Shown piece after piece: positions 30,089 to 39,604 of a stretch of 64,000 nt of DNA. Numbering within the stretch: the first letter of the stretch is position 1; every line of letters starts with the position of its first letter. The position numbers and the translations under genes are program-made. The DNA comes from a bacterium (GTDB lineage Bacteria > Bacteroidota > Bacteroidia > Chitinophagales > Saprospiraceae), in contig JANSXW010000002.1 in the NCBI GenBank assembly GCA_024742755.1, positions 1 through 64,000 on the forward strand, read 5' to 3'. Under the pieces are notes generated by a model. It was not told the origin of the DNA, searched no databases, and saw only the letters and a program-made list of their open reading frames with translations.

Positions 30089-31417
30089 CTACTCCCCTTC
30101 CGACCATTCCTGGTAAATTTTTTCAAGTTCCCTCCCTTTTTCCGGATATTGCTCTATTACATTTTCCGACTCCCCGATATCTGCTTTCAAATTGACTAAA
30201 AAAGGCCCGTCCGCAACCGGCTCCCAGGGCGCATCCGGGTTGCCCGCAGGGTCAATCGGGGCGTACAGCAGTTTCCAGTCGCCTTTGCGGACCGCCCATC
30301 GGTGAGGGCCTTCCCAAATCAGGTACTCGTGGGGGGAAGGTGCATCTTTTTCAATCACTGAACGAAGCGATGCCCCTTCCAGATTTTCGGGTATTTCCTC
30401 CGCACCTGCATAATCCAGTAGAGTCGGGAACCAATCCATGCCGGCAGCCAATTGGTCCCGCACCAACCCGGCAGGAACGGCCTTAGGGTAGCTGATTATA
30501 GCCGGTACCCGGATGCCCGCTTCAAACAAGGAAAACTTGCAGCCACGGTAAGGGCCTGCATAGCCTCCGCCTCCAAAGGTGCGGACCTCGGTGCTGTGCC
30601 CGTGGTCAGACTGTAAAATAACAATGGTGTTTTCCCGAAGCCCGTAGCGGTCTAACTGATCCATCAGGCGGCCCAGGCTCTCATCAATTGTGCTGATGAA
30701 TGCGGCATATTCCTTCCGGGGCGATGGCAAATCTGCGTAGTATTCCCGCCACTGCGACTTGGCCTGCAACGGATAATGCGGCATATTGATGGCATAGTAC
30801 AGGAAGAAAGGCTCCTCCCGGTGCGCCCGGATATATTCGTGGGCTTCCTGCTCCATCAGGTCGAGGAAGAACTGCCCATCGTGCCAGACCTCCTCCCCGT
30901 TTCGCCACAGGTCGTGCCGGTTGGGGCCGTTCCAGTAGAAAAAGTGGGAATAGTTGTCGATGCAGCCGCCCATGTGGCCAAAGGAGTAGTCGAAGCCCTG
31001 CCCGTTCGGCATCTTATCAGGCTGATACCCTAAGTGCCATTTGCCAATGTGTGCGGTATTGTATCCTTCTGCCTTCAGGGCTTCTGCCAGGGTGAAGGCT
31101 TCGGTAGGAAGTCCTTCATGAGCACCCGGCTGCGAGGTAGCGTTATTGTTCAATCCGGCTTTGGTGGGCGTCATCCCGGTCAGCAGGGATGCCCGGGAGG
31201 GTGAGCAGACCGAGGATCCCGCATAAAATTGCGTAAAGCGTACCCCGCTTGCCGCCAGGGCATCCATATTGGGCGTGTACAAATCCGGGGCGCCGTAGCA
31301 GCCCATATCCAGCGTACCCTGATCATCAGTGTAAATGAGGATGACGTTGGGTCGCTCCTGTGCTTCCGCAGCATTCCAAATTCCAAGCGCCAGAAGGGCT
31401 ATAACAAAGCGTATCAT
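30089..31417 (-). CDS. Secreted sulfatase (formylglycine type, Cys precursor)
   Basis: 442 residues from the ATG at 31417. That start gives a signal peptide (MIRFVIALLALGIWNAAEAQ) and a 4-bp ATGA overlap with the GH92 gene, which is why I prefer it over the longer frame. The N-terminal metal motif is NVILIYTDDQG. The active-site signature is Cys71-S-P-S-R followed by ASLLTG, the formylglycine (C-x-P-x-R) type. HIGKWHLGYQ and the metal-binding LQSDHGHSTEV are present. It should remove sulfate esters from a glycan in the periplasm or outside the cell; the exact substrate cannot be told. No formylglycine-generating or anSME maturase is in the window. Last gene of the operon led by the beta-mannosidase. 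Confidence 0.92.
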   Translation of the reverse strand: MIRFVIALLALGIWNAAEAQERPNVILIYTDDQGTLDMGCYGAPDLYTPNMDALAASGVRFTQFYAGSSVCSPSRASLLTGMTPTKAGLNNNATSQPGAHEGLPTEAFTLAEALKAEGYNTAHIGKWHLGYQPDKMPNGQGFDYSFGHMGGCIDNYSHFFYWNGPNRHDLWRNGEEVWHDGQFFLDLMEQEAHEYIRAHREEPFFLYYAINMPHYPLQAKSQWREYYADLPSPRKEYAAFISTIDESLGRLMDQLDRYGLRENTIVILQSDHGHSTEVRTFGGGGYAGPYRGCKFSLFEAGIRVPAIISYPKAVPAGLVRDQLAAGMDWFPTLLDYAGAEEIPENLEGASLRSVIEKDAPSPHEYLIWEGPHRWAVRKGDWKLLYAPIDPAGNPDAPWEPVADGPFLVNLKADIGESENVIEQYPEKGRELEKIYQEWSEGE

Positions 31418-33756
31418 TTCAGGTAGTTTTCCAGTTCCGGATCGGTGGACAAAGAATAGGGCCGGGCGGCAGCATCGGTAGCCCATTCCCGGTTGGGCGC
31501 TGCTCCCATATCGAATTGCAGCTCCCCACCAGCCTGCACCGCATCGTAATCCAGCCAGGTATAAGGGTGAGGCTTGCCGTTGAGGCTTGCCTGCTGTATG
31601 TATATGTTGTCAGGGCTGTTGCCCGGGGCATGGATGTGGAAGGCATTGCCATTCTCCAACTGCAGCTCCACCGACTCAAACAGGGGGCTGCCCAGCACAT
31701 ACTGAGGCGTGCCCGGGCATACCGGATAAAAACCCATCGCACTGAAGACATACCAGGCGGAAGTCTGCCCGTTGTCCTCGTCCCCACAGTAACCATCGGG
31801 GGTGGGCTGATAGAGCTTCTCCATAACTTCCCTTACCCGTGCCTGTGCCTTCCAGGGCTGACCGGCATAATTGTACAGGTAAATCATGTGTTGTATCGGT
31901 TGATTGCCATGTGCATAATTGCCCATATTAACAATCTGCATCTCCCGGATCTCGTGAATGGTGAAGCCATAGTAGCTGTCGTCAAACTTAGGCGGCATGG
32001 TGAACACCTCATCGAGCCGGGCCGCAAAGGCTTCCTCACCGCCCATCAGCTCTGTCAGTCCGGCAATATCATGAAAGACTGACCAGGTATAGTGCAGGCT
32101 GTTGCCTTCCGTAAAAGCATCGCCCCACTTGAGCGGGTTGAAGGGCGATTGGAATGCACCGTTCTCCAGTTTGCCGCGCATCCATCCGGTTTCCGGATCG
32201 AACAAGTTGCGGTAGCGCTGACTTTGCTGGTAAAAGCGTTTGGCCACCTCTGTTTTGCCCATTGCCCGGGCCATCTCCGCCAGGGTGAAGTCCGCGTAGG
32301 CATACTCCAGCGTGCGGGCAGCATTTTCATTGATCCCCACATCGTAGGGTACGTACCCCAGCCGGTTGTAATAGTCCACCCCTGCCCGGCCTACGGATTG
32401 TACGGGTCGCCCCTCGGCTTCGTTGGCATTCTTGAGCATGGCGTCCAGCAGCAATTCCGCATCATAGCCCTCCACGCCTTTGAGGTAGGCATCGGCGATA
32501 ATCGGTGTGGAATTCGAGCCAATCATACAATCCCGGTGCCCGGGGCTTGCCCATTCCGGCAGCCAGCCCGATTCAACGTAGGTGTTTTCCAGCCCCTGCA
32601 TGATCCGGCTGTTCAGCCCGGGGTACATGAGGTTGAAAAAAGGAAAAACCGCCCGGAAGGTATCCCAAAAACCGTTGTCGGTATAAAGGTATCCGGGGCG
32701 GACTTCTCCGTTATAAGGACTGTAGTGTATGATTTGCCCGTTTTTATCGATTTCGTGCAGGGGTCGCGGGAACAGAAGCAACCGGTACAGACAGGAGTAG
32801 AAGGTCTGTATATCGGCTTCTTTACCGCCCGCGACTTTGATTCGGCTCAGCTCGGACTGCCAGCGGCCGTGCCCGGCTTGTTTCGTTTCTTCGAAGGTAG
32901 CCTCACCAACTTCCTGATCAAGATTTCGCTGAGCCTGCTCAGGGCTGACAAAGGAGGAAGCCACTTTCACGTTTACCTGTTCGCCACGCTCCGTTGCAAA
33001 GCCTACAATGGCACCAACGTGGTCGCCTTCGCTGTTCAGGGTATTCGGCATGAGCTGCCAGCCATCGCCCCAGGTATGGTGGACAGAAAAATCTTTATCA
33101 AACTCCGCCACGAAGTAGTTGTGGAAATTGTCAGGCACGCCACCGTGGTTGTTGCGGCAGTAGCCGATGATCTTCCGCTCTTCCGGCAAAATTTTCACCA
33201 TCGAACCCCGGAAAAAACCATCAAGTAAGATGTACGCCGAGTCCGTTTCAGGGAAAGTAAACCGAAATTGTACAGCCCTTTCCGTAGGGGCCATCTCAGT
33301 AACCACATCGTAGTCGGCAAGGTACACCTTGTAATAATGTGGCTGCACCACTTCCGCTTTGTGCGAAAACCAGGACGCACGCTCCTCTTCCTGAAACTTC
33401 AGCGCGCCCGTCACCGGCATCAGGGAGAAGGCGGCATAGTCGTTGATCCAGGGACTGGGCTGATGGGTCTGCTTGAAGCCCCGGATTTTATACGCATCGT
33501 ACTGATACGTCCAGCCATCGCCCATTTTGTTGGTCATGGGGGTCCAAAAGTTCATGCCCCATGGCATGGCAATCGCCGGATAGGTATTGCCATTGGAAAG
33601 GCTGAACTCAGAATCGGTGCCCATGAGCGGATTGACGTAGCTCACGTAGTCCACGGAGGCACTACCGGGGCTTTCGGCTGCATCGGAAGTGGTGCAGCCC
33701 GGCAGGAACGCCAAACTGGCCAGGCTCAAAAGGAAGCTGTATACGGTGTACTTCAT
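31414..33756 (-). CDS. GH92 family alpha-mannosidase lipoprotein (first of three)
   Basis: 780 residues from the ATG at 33756, chosen because it starts a clear lipoprotein signal (SLASLAFLPGC, Cys21) 7 bp after the upstream stop. The longer frame would only add a non-signal leader. GH92 signatures: YVNPLMGTDSEFSLSNGNTYP, FKQTHQPSPWI, DNGFWDTFRAVFPFFNLMYP, the acid loop FTEGNSLHYTWSVFHD (Glu550) and the base loop GDEDNGQTSAWYVFSAMGFYPVCPG. Both catalytic regions are present, so an active Ca-dependent inverting exo-alpha-mannosidase is expected, displayed on the outer membrane or facing the periplasm. The linkage preferred is not readable from sequence. Confidence 0.92.
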   Translation of the reverse strand: MKYTVYSFLLSLASLAFLPGCTTSDAAESPGSASVDYVSYVNPLMGTDSEFSLSNGNTYPAIAMPWGMNFWTPMTNKMGDGWTYQYDAYKIRGFKQTHQPSPWINDYAAFSLMPVTGALKFQEEERASWFSHKAEVVQPHYYKVYLADYDVVTEMAPTERAVQFRFTFPETDSAYILLDGFFRGSMVKILPEERKIIGYCRNNHGGVPDNFHNYFVAEFDKDFSVHHTWGDGWQLMPNTLNSEGDHVGAIVGFATERGEQVNVKVASSFVSPEQAQRNLDQEVGEATFEETKQAGHGRWQSELSRIKVAGGKEADIQTFYSCLYRLLLFPRPLHEIDKNGQIIHYSPYNGEVRPGYLYTDNGFWDTFRAVFPFFNLMYPGLNSRIMQGLENTYVESGWLPEWASPGHRDCMIGSNSTPIIADAYLKGVEGYDAELLLDAMLKNANEAEGRPVQSVGRAGVDYYNRLGYVPYDVGINENAARTLEYAYADFTLAEMARAMGKTEVAKRFYQQSQRYRNLFDPETGWMRGKLENGAFQSPFNPLKWGDAFTEGNSLHYTWSVFHDIAGLTELMGGEEAFAARLDEVFTMPPKFDDSYYGFTIHEIREMQIVNMGNYAHGNQPIQHMIYLYNYAGQPWKAQARVREVMEKLYQPTPDGYCGDEDNGQTSAWYVFSAMGFYPVCPGTPQYVLGSPLFESVELQLENGNAFHIHAPGNSPDNIYIQQASLNGKPHPYTWLDYDAVQAGGELQFDMGAAPNREWATDAAARPYSLSTDPELENYLK

Positions 33757-33763
33757 GTTGATT

Positions 33764-36700
33764 TTAGTTGAGAATGACTTCATCCAGGAAAGTCCACAAT
33801 TCATTGCCACGCGCGCCGTGCCATTCGGGAGGGGCCCCGTAGTTGTACACTTTGACTTTCACGTAGCGGTATTGCCCGGGTTGGAGGTCGAGCTTGTAGC
33901 GGTAAACTTTGAGCTCGTGCCCTTCCTGAGGCGGCAGGTCGAGGCTACCGATTGGCTTGAGGGCACCGGGCTGATTGCCGGCAAGCACCTCGATTTTGTC
34001 GGGTGGGAAAATATAGGATTGGGTATCCTTGAGCGCACCCACTTCCAATTGCGTAACTTTTGTAGGCTCCCCGAAGTCAATATCCAGGAAGATGTTGTCT
34101 TTGATACCGGTCCAGCGGTTGTCATTATAGCTCTCGGAACCAATTTCCTGGTCAAAAATCAGCTCCGCGCCCTCTTTTCCGTAGGGGAAGTCGCTCTGCG
34201 CTACGCTGTACTTGGGATAACCGGCCGGCAAGCCCGCCAAAACGCTTTGATAGTAAGGCTTTTCAAAAAAGGCACTCGGGTTGAGCCCTTCCTTGTAAGC
34301 AATAGCATTTACCGTGGTGTTTTCCCGGATGGTAAATGGGCCGTTGTAAGGCGTGCTGCTGTCGTCCGGGTCGCTGCCATCCAGGGTGTAGTAGATTTTA
34401 GCGCCCTTGTCTTTGGAGGTTAGCTCAATGATGCGCTCAGTGCGGAAAAAGGCACCGGGTGCCACGTCGTAGGGCGCAGGCGTGCCTACCACCGGGATTT
34501 CCGCCACAGCGGTATCCTCGAAGTCGCCGGGGAAGGTCGCTGCCGGGTCGCTGCCCCATTGCTTGTTGGGCTCGGGCCCAAGCTCGAAGATCAGCTCGCC
34601 TCCCTGCATGACCGTTTTGTAATCGATGTAGTTTTTATCATAGGGCTGCCCGTTAAGAGTGACCGACTGCACGTAAATGTTCTCCGGCGACACCCCATTG
34701 GCCAGGATGGTAAAGTCATCCCCGCTTTCCAGGTGGATGACCGCTTTGGGGTGGAGAGGCGCTGTCAGCTGGAAAACGCCATCGCCCGGCGCCACCTGAT
34801 ACATCCCCAGCGCGCTGAGCATGTACCAGGCCGACATCTGCCCCAGGTCTTCGTTGTTGATGAAGCCTTCCTGCGGATTGGGATGGTACATCGTGGTCAG
34901 CACCTCATTAATATAGCGCTGCGCCAGCCAGGGTTTTCCTACGTAGTTGAACAGGTAGGGCATGTGGTGGCCGGGCTCATCTCCGTGCCCGTACTTCCCG
35001 ATGAATCCGGAAATATCCACGTGCTGATGCCCTTCGAGAGGCGATTCATTCTGGAAAACACCCTGTAGCCACCGCGCATAAGCTTCCCGCCCTCCGTGAA
35101 GCTGCATCACGCCCTTCATATCGTGGGGCGAATAAGCCGAATACGCCCAGATGTTGCCCGAAATGTAATGCCCTTTTAAGGAATTCCACTTCGTCGTATC
35201 CAGCAGCAGGTGCTCGCCGGTAGCCGTGATGGGCATAAAATAGCCCGTCTGCGGGTCGAAAAAATTGCGGTAGCCGATCGCACGGCGGTCAAATAAAGTT
35301 TGGTCTTTCGTTTTGCCCAGCTTCTCGGCTACCCGGGCTATCGCCCAATCGCAATAATTCTGTTCGGTGGTTTTGGAAACGGACACCCCGGTCTCCGCCG
35401 TCACATATCCGTATTTGAGGTACTCGTCCATGCCGTTGAGGTCGCTCACCTGACTGTGTTTGGTGCGGTCAAAGGCGGCATAGCGGATGGCTTCATAGGC
35501 GGCATCCACATCCACTCCGGGGATGTCCTTCAGCACGGCATCCGCTACGGGCGAAACGGCGCTGTAGCCAATCATGCAGCGGTTGTCGTAGCCCAGGCAT
35601 TCCCAGCTTGGCAGGCCTACGTCTTCCACCGTTACCCGAGAGGACAAGCTGTTCACAAACTCAGCGGTCTTTTTCGTTTCGATGATGGTGAAGAGGGGAT
35701 GCAAGCCCCGGTAGGTATCCCAGGTGGAGAAATTACTGTACTGCGGGATATCGCTTTGGCGCACCTTACCCTCCACATAGTATTGCCCGTCCGCATCAGA
35801 GATGAGGTTGGGAGAGATAAAGGCGTGGTAAAGCCCGGTGTAGAACAACTTCATTTGCCGGTCTGTAGCGCCTTCAATTTCGATTTTGCTCAGGACCCTG
35901 GCCCATTCCCGGCGGGCATTTTCGTGGGCCAGGTCGAAGCCGTCCACCGCTTCCGCCGCAAAATTGGCCTTGGCGCCTTCTATGGAAATGGAGGACAGCG
36001 CCAGGTGGACTTCCACGCTTTCACCGGGTGCCAAATCGAAGCGGACCTGCCCGAGCAGCCCCTTCCCATTGCCCTTTTTGCCCTCCACCGGCTCCCCATT
36101 GCGGACCAGATTAAAGCCTGCCACCGGTTGGGAGAACTTTGCATAGAAGTACTGTGTCCGGTCTCCTGCCGACCAGCCGTCGCAATCCTTGTAGCCGACC
36201 AGCTCGGTATCGGAAATCAGCTCCAGGTAGGTGTCCTGTATGTTTTCGTTGATCTGATGATTGGGGTCGAAAAGCAGGTAATCCTCCCCTTCCCCATTAA
36301 AGGTATAGCGGTGGTAGCCCATGCGCGTGCCTGCCGTCAGCTCCACCAGTACCTCTTCTTCGTGCAGCAGCAGTTGGTAATACCCTGCTGAAGCCGACTC
36401 ATTGTCATGAGAAAAGCGGGCACGATAACCCGTATCAGCCTTTCCATCCTCCCCGGAGCCTGTATGCGCCTCCCGGGCAGGCATCACCAGGATATCCCCA
36501 AGCCCGGACAAGCCCGGGCCGCTAATGTGCGTATGTGCAAAGCCTTTGACGATCGTGTCGTTGTAGTGGTAGCCTGAGCAATAGTCCCAGGATTTGTATT
36601 CGTTGGAGGGGCTCAGCTGCACCATCCCAAAAGGCGTCGTCGCTCCGGGGAAGGTATGCCCGGTACCGCCTGTGCCAATCATGGGGTCCACAAAGGGCAG

Positions 36701-36796
36701 ATACTTTTCACCAGCAGGCGAAGCTTGCTCTTTTGGGCTGTTGCTGCAAGCGGCGATCAGAGCCGCCAGCAAGAGAAAGATTAAATTTTTCTGCAT
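33764..36796 (-). CDS. GH92 family lipoprotein with chitobiase-C-like and discoidin-like C-terminus; usual catalytic acid absent
   Basis: 1010 residues from the ATG at 36796 (MQKNLIFLLLAALIAAC, lipobox Cys17). An ATG five codons upstream overlaps the beta-mannosidase stop as TAATG and is also possible. The GH92 core runs to about 740 (FVDPMIGTGGTGHTFPGATTPFGM; NFSTWDTYRGLHPLFTII; NNEDLGQMSAWYMLSALGMYQVAPG). A chitobiase/HEX_C-type domain (AKIYYTLDGSDPDDSSTPYNGP) and a discoidin-like module ending LWTFLDEVILN follow. In the acid loop, where the other two GH92 proteins read EGNSLHY or EGTAWQY, this one reads SGNIWAY, so the Glu is Ser546. The base Asp is kept. An altered substrate or mechanism is likely. 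Confidence 0.9.
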   Translation of the reverse strand: MQKNLIFLLLAALIAACSNSPKEQASPAGEKYLPFVDPMIGTGGTGHTFPGATTPFGMVQLSPSNEYKSWDYCSGYHYNDTIVKGFAHTHISGPGLSGLGDILVMPAREAHTGSGEDGKADTGYRARFSHDNESASAGYYQLLLHEEEVLVELTAGTRMGYHRYTFNGEGEDYLLFDPNHQINENIQDTYLELISDTELVGYKDCDGWSAGDRTQYFYAKFSQPVAGFNLVRNGEPVEGKKGNGKGLLGQVRFDLAPGESVEVHLALSSISIEGAKANFAAEAVDGFDLAHENARREWARVLSKIEIEGATDRQMKLFYTGLYHAFISPNLISDADGQYYVEGKVRQSDIPQYSNFSTWDTYRGLHPLFTIIETKKTAEFVNSLSSRVTVEDVGLPSWECLGYDNRCMIGYSAVSPVADAVLKDIPGVDVDAAYEAIRYAAFDRTKHSQVSDLNGMDEYLKYGYVTAETGVSVSKTTEQNYCDWAIARVAEKLGKTKDQTLFDRRAIGYRNFFDPQTGYFMPITATGEHLLLDTTKWNSLKGHYISGNIWAYSAYSPHDMKGVMQLHGGREAYARWLQGVFQNESPLEGHQHVDISGFIGKYGHGDEPGHHMPYLFNYVGKPWLAQRYINEVLTTMYHPNPQEGFINNEDLGQMSAWYMLSALGMYQVAPGDGVFQLTAPLHPKAVIHLESGDDFTILANGVSPENIYVQSVTLNGQPYDKNYIDYKTVMQGGELIFELGPEPNKQWGSDPAATFPGDFEDTAVAEIPVVGTPAPYDVAPGAFFRTERIIELTSKDKGAKIYYTLDGSDPDDSSTPYNGPFTIRENTTVNAIAYKEGLNPSAFFEKPYYQSVLAGLPAGYPKYSVAQSDFPYGKEGAELIFDQEIGSESYNDNRWTGIKDNIFLDIDFGEPTKVTQLEVGALKDTQSYIFPPDKIEVLAGNQPGALKPIGSLDLPPQEGHELKVYRYKLDLQPGQYRYVKVKVYNYGAPPEWHGARGNELWTFLDEVILN

Positions 36797-36810
36797 CGTT
36801 GAGTATCGCA

Positions 36811-39345
36811 TTATTCGGTATAGGAATCATAGACAGACAGCAGGCGGACCGCCGGCCAGCCCTTCTCCGGTGGTTCGGGCAAGGTGAGGTGCACCGTTCT
36901 CGGCTCACCGGGGCAAAGGTCAAAGAAGTTGTCGGTGAAATTGCCCGGCAGGCCCTCCAGGCTGAGGTAGAGCCCCATCACCAATACATTGGATTGCAAG
37001 GTAACGGTGAGTTGCGCCCCATTGGCTTCCGTACTGACCTTTACTTTGGGTACAGGCAGGTGCAGATCGCGGGCCGGTACCAAATAGGCAGTGTGATCAT
37101 AGACGGTCGCTTCAGCATCAGCCAATTGCACCCGTATCCACAAATCAGCGGCATCGTAGCCTTCTGCTGCCGTTTTCAAATCTTCGAGCCCGACCAGCGC
37201 TTTACCGTTAGCTGGCACCTTCAGGCTTTTCTCCTCCAGCCACAGGCGCTCCCCGGTCAGGCGGTAGAGCCCCATGCTCAGGCGCAGGCGCTTGTCTTCC
37301 GGTTCATCGGAAACGACGGTGGCAGACCAGTCTTCCTCCTCCGTTTCCAATACCACCAGCAGGGGGCTGAAAGCCTTCCGGACCGCGTAGTGCAGGGCTT
37401 TCCACTGCCCGTAGTAGTCGATGCCGGCCCAGGACGCCACCGGCCAGCAATCGTTGAGCTGCCAGTAGAGGGTGCCCATGCAGAAAGGCTTGGCTTTGCG
37501 GTGGGCTTCGATGGCAATCCGGATACCCTCGGCCTGTAGCAGTTGGCTTAGGTAAAGGAAGGTTTCAAAGTCTTTGGGCTCCCGGTAGTGCTGCAGCAGG
37601 TACTTACGAATGATGCCATTGCCGCGGGGGTGCTTTTGGTGGAGCTGCATGACCGGCGACTCAATCGACCAGTCTTCAGGCTCTGCATAACGCCGCACTG
37701 AATCCAGCAAGGGGAAAGACTGAAAACCGTATTCGCTCATAAAGCGGGGCACCGCCCATTTGTAGGTGGAGAATGGCGCCTCTTCGTGCCAAACGCCCCA
37801 GTAGTGCACATCGCCTTTATTGTAGTTGTCGTGGTCGGAGTAATCGTATACCGGTGAGGAAGGCAGGTAATCGCGGGTAGGATCGTGCCCGGCTACGAGT
37901 TCAGGCAGGACCGCTTCAAACAGCCGTTCGTAATCATCAGCCATAAGCCTGCAGTCCGCTTCGGTGTAGCCATATTCTTTTTGCCAGCCCCAGTGTTGCC
38001 AGCCCACGGCGATTTCATTATTGCCGCACCAGAGCGCCAGGCTCGGGTGCCCCTTCAGCCGGTGGATGTTGTAGATGGCTTCGGCCCGGATATTGTCCAT
38101 AAAATCAGGATCGCCCGGGTACATGGTGCAGGCAAACATAAAATCCTGCCACACCATAATGCCGTACTCATCGGCCAAATCGTAAAACAGGTCGGACTCA
38201 TAAATGCCGCCGCCCCAGATACGCACCATATTCATATTGGCAGCCGCCATATCCTCAAACACCTGCCGGTAATGGGCTTCCGTGGGCCGGTCCAGGAAGC
38301 TGTCCTGTGGAATGTAATTGGCGCCTTTGGCGAAGAGGGGCTGCCCGTTGACTTCGAAATGGAAGCTGCGGCCCTCCTCATCGGCCTTGCGTACGAGCTT
38401 TATGGTGCACAAGCCAAAACGGCCCGACTTTTGGTCAACGGTATCAGCCGCGTGCTTCAGTTGCCAGTCGAGATCATAAAGGGCCGGCTCGCCCCAGGTG
38501 CGGGGCCACCAATAGTCGGCGCCCTGCAATTCCACGTCAAAGGCAATCGTATGCGCTCCGGGCTGCAGCTGAACGGTATGCTCAAAACCCCAGCGCCCCT
38601 GCCCGATATTCAAGGCTACGGTGTATGCCCCGGCTGTTGTAGCCGCTACGGTCACCTCTGCCCGGGCCACACCTCCCGCTTCCGTAAGCGATTGGGTAAC
38701 CAGATTGGCCGACTTCATGCGGGCCGTATCAAAACTAATTAGCTCAACTGGCCGCCAAACGCCGGAAGTCACAAACCTCGGCCCCCAGTCCCATCCGTAA
38801 TGATAAGGTGCCTTGCGGGTAAACACGCTCAGTTTTTCCTCCGCATGGTCGTTGCCGGCAGGGTAGGTAAATCCCACCGCCACTGCCTTAGCCTGCACTT
38901 CCCGGATGGGCGAACGGAAGCGGATGCGCAGCTCATTGGTGCCAGCCTGAAGCATAGGCCCGACCTCTGCCTCATAACCGAGAAACATATTTTGGGCTTT
39001 CAGGACCAGCTGACCATTCAGGAATACATCCGCGTAGGTGTCCAACCCATGAAAAACCATCAGGTGACGGCCCAGGTCAAGGCGGCGCTCCTCTATCTCA
39101 AATATGGCTTGGTACTCCCAGTCTTCTTTTTCTATCCACTGCAGCTCATTTTCATTGGTGCGGTAAAAAGGGTCAGGGATGAGCCCCTGCCGAAGCAAGT
39201 CAGAGAAATTATTCCCCGGCACTTGCGCGGGCAGCCACTCCGTATCTCCGGCTTTTCGGAAAGCCCAGTTTTGGAGAAGCGTCGTCCGCTCCACTCTTGT
39301 GGTGGCCGCGGAGGCGGTTTGGTGTTGATAGTTAGTGTGAGGCAT
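36811..39345 (-). CDS. GH2 family beta-mannosidase
   Basis: 844 residues with the order typical of beta-mannosidases: N-terminal jelly roll (QVPGNNFSDLLRQGLIPDPFYRTNE; DTYADVFLNGQLVL), Ig-like domain, TIM barrel and C-terminal beta domains. The acid/base is Glu444 in WCGNNEIAVGW and the nucleophile is Glu538 in RFMSEYGFQSFP. WYW-rich segments (HYGWDWGPRFVTSGVW; FKGANYIPQDSFL-like) fit the family. It would remove beta-linked mannose, such as the Man-beta1,4-GlcNAc of N-glycan cores or mannan ends. No signal peptide is evident, unlike the GH92 partners, so it may act in the cytoplasm on imported oligosaccharides. First gene of the operon; its stop overlaps a possible GH92 start. Confidence 0.93.
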   Translation of the reverse strand: MPHTNYQHQTASAATTRVERTTLLQNWAFRKAGDTEWLPAQVPGNNFSDLLRQGLIPDPFYRTNENELQWIEKEDWEYQAIFEIEERRLDLGRHLMVFHGLDTYADVFLNGQLVLKAQNMFLGYEAEVGPMLQAGTNELRIRFRSPIREVQAKAVAVGFTYPAGNDHAEEKLSVFTRKAPYHYGWDWGPRFVTSGVWRPVELISFDTARMKSANLVTQSLTEAGGVARAEVTVAATTAGAYTVALNIGQGRWGFEHTVQLQPGAHTIAFDVELQGADYWWPRTWGEPALYDLDWQLKHAADTVDQKSGRFGLCTIKLVRKADEEGRSFHFEVNGQPLFAKGANYIPQDSFLDRPTEAHYRQVFEDMAAANMNMVRIWGGGIYESDLFYDLADEYGIMVWQDFMFACTMYPGDPDFMDNIRAEAIYNIHRLKGHPSLALWCGNNEIAVGWQHWGWQKEYGYTEADCRLMADDYERLFEAVLPELVAGHDPTRDYLPSSPVYDYSDHDNYNKGDVHYWGVWHEEAPFSTYKWAVPRFMSEYGFQSFPLLDSVRRYAEPEDWSIESPVMQLHQKHPRGNGIIRKYLLQHYREPKDFETFLYLSQLLQAEGIRIAIEAHRKAKPFCMGTLYWQLNDCWPVASWAGIDYYGQWKALHYAVRKAFSPLLVVLETEEEDWSATVVSDEPEDKRLRLSMGLYRLTGERLWLEEKSLKVPANGKALVGLEDLKTAAEGYDAADLWIRVQLADAEATVYDHTAYLVPARDLHLPVPKVKVSTEANGAQLTVTLQSNVLVMGLYLSLEGLPGNFTDNFFDLCPGEPRTVHLTLPEPPEKGWPAVRLLSVYDSYTE

Positions 39346-39604
39346 GTCGTTCTTAAGTAGTAATGCAACCGGTCCGATAGCGTGCTTTAGCTACAACACA
39401 CACCCGGCACCTCTGCGTAGTTTGAGTTATTTGGGCTCTGAAATTACTAAAAAAAGTAAAAACCAGCAATAAAGCGCATATTTTTTGCCGTTTTTAATTC
39501 AAACACGCACAAACAAGAAAAAAACTGCAAGTTTTTATGTACTTTAGGCCACGCTAACCGGCAGCCCCGCCAACCAAACGAAACCTGCCGCAACCACGGA
39601 AACT
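39346..39604. other. Divergent control region between beta-mannosidase and DeoR-type regulator
   Basis: 259 bp, AT-rich in the middle. It must hold promoters for both operons. On the plus strand TACTTTAG at about 39540-39547 is one base from TAnnTTTG. A CGGCAG/CTGCCG pair (39559-39564 and 39585-39590) is a weak operator candidate just upstream of the regulator. No gene present. Confidence 0.4.
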
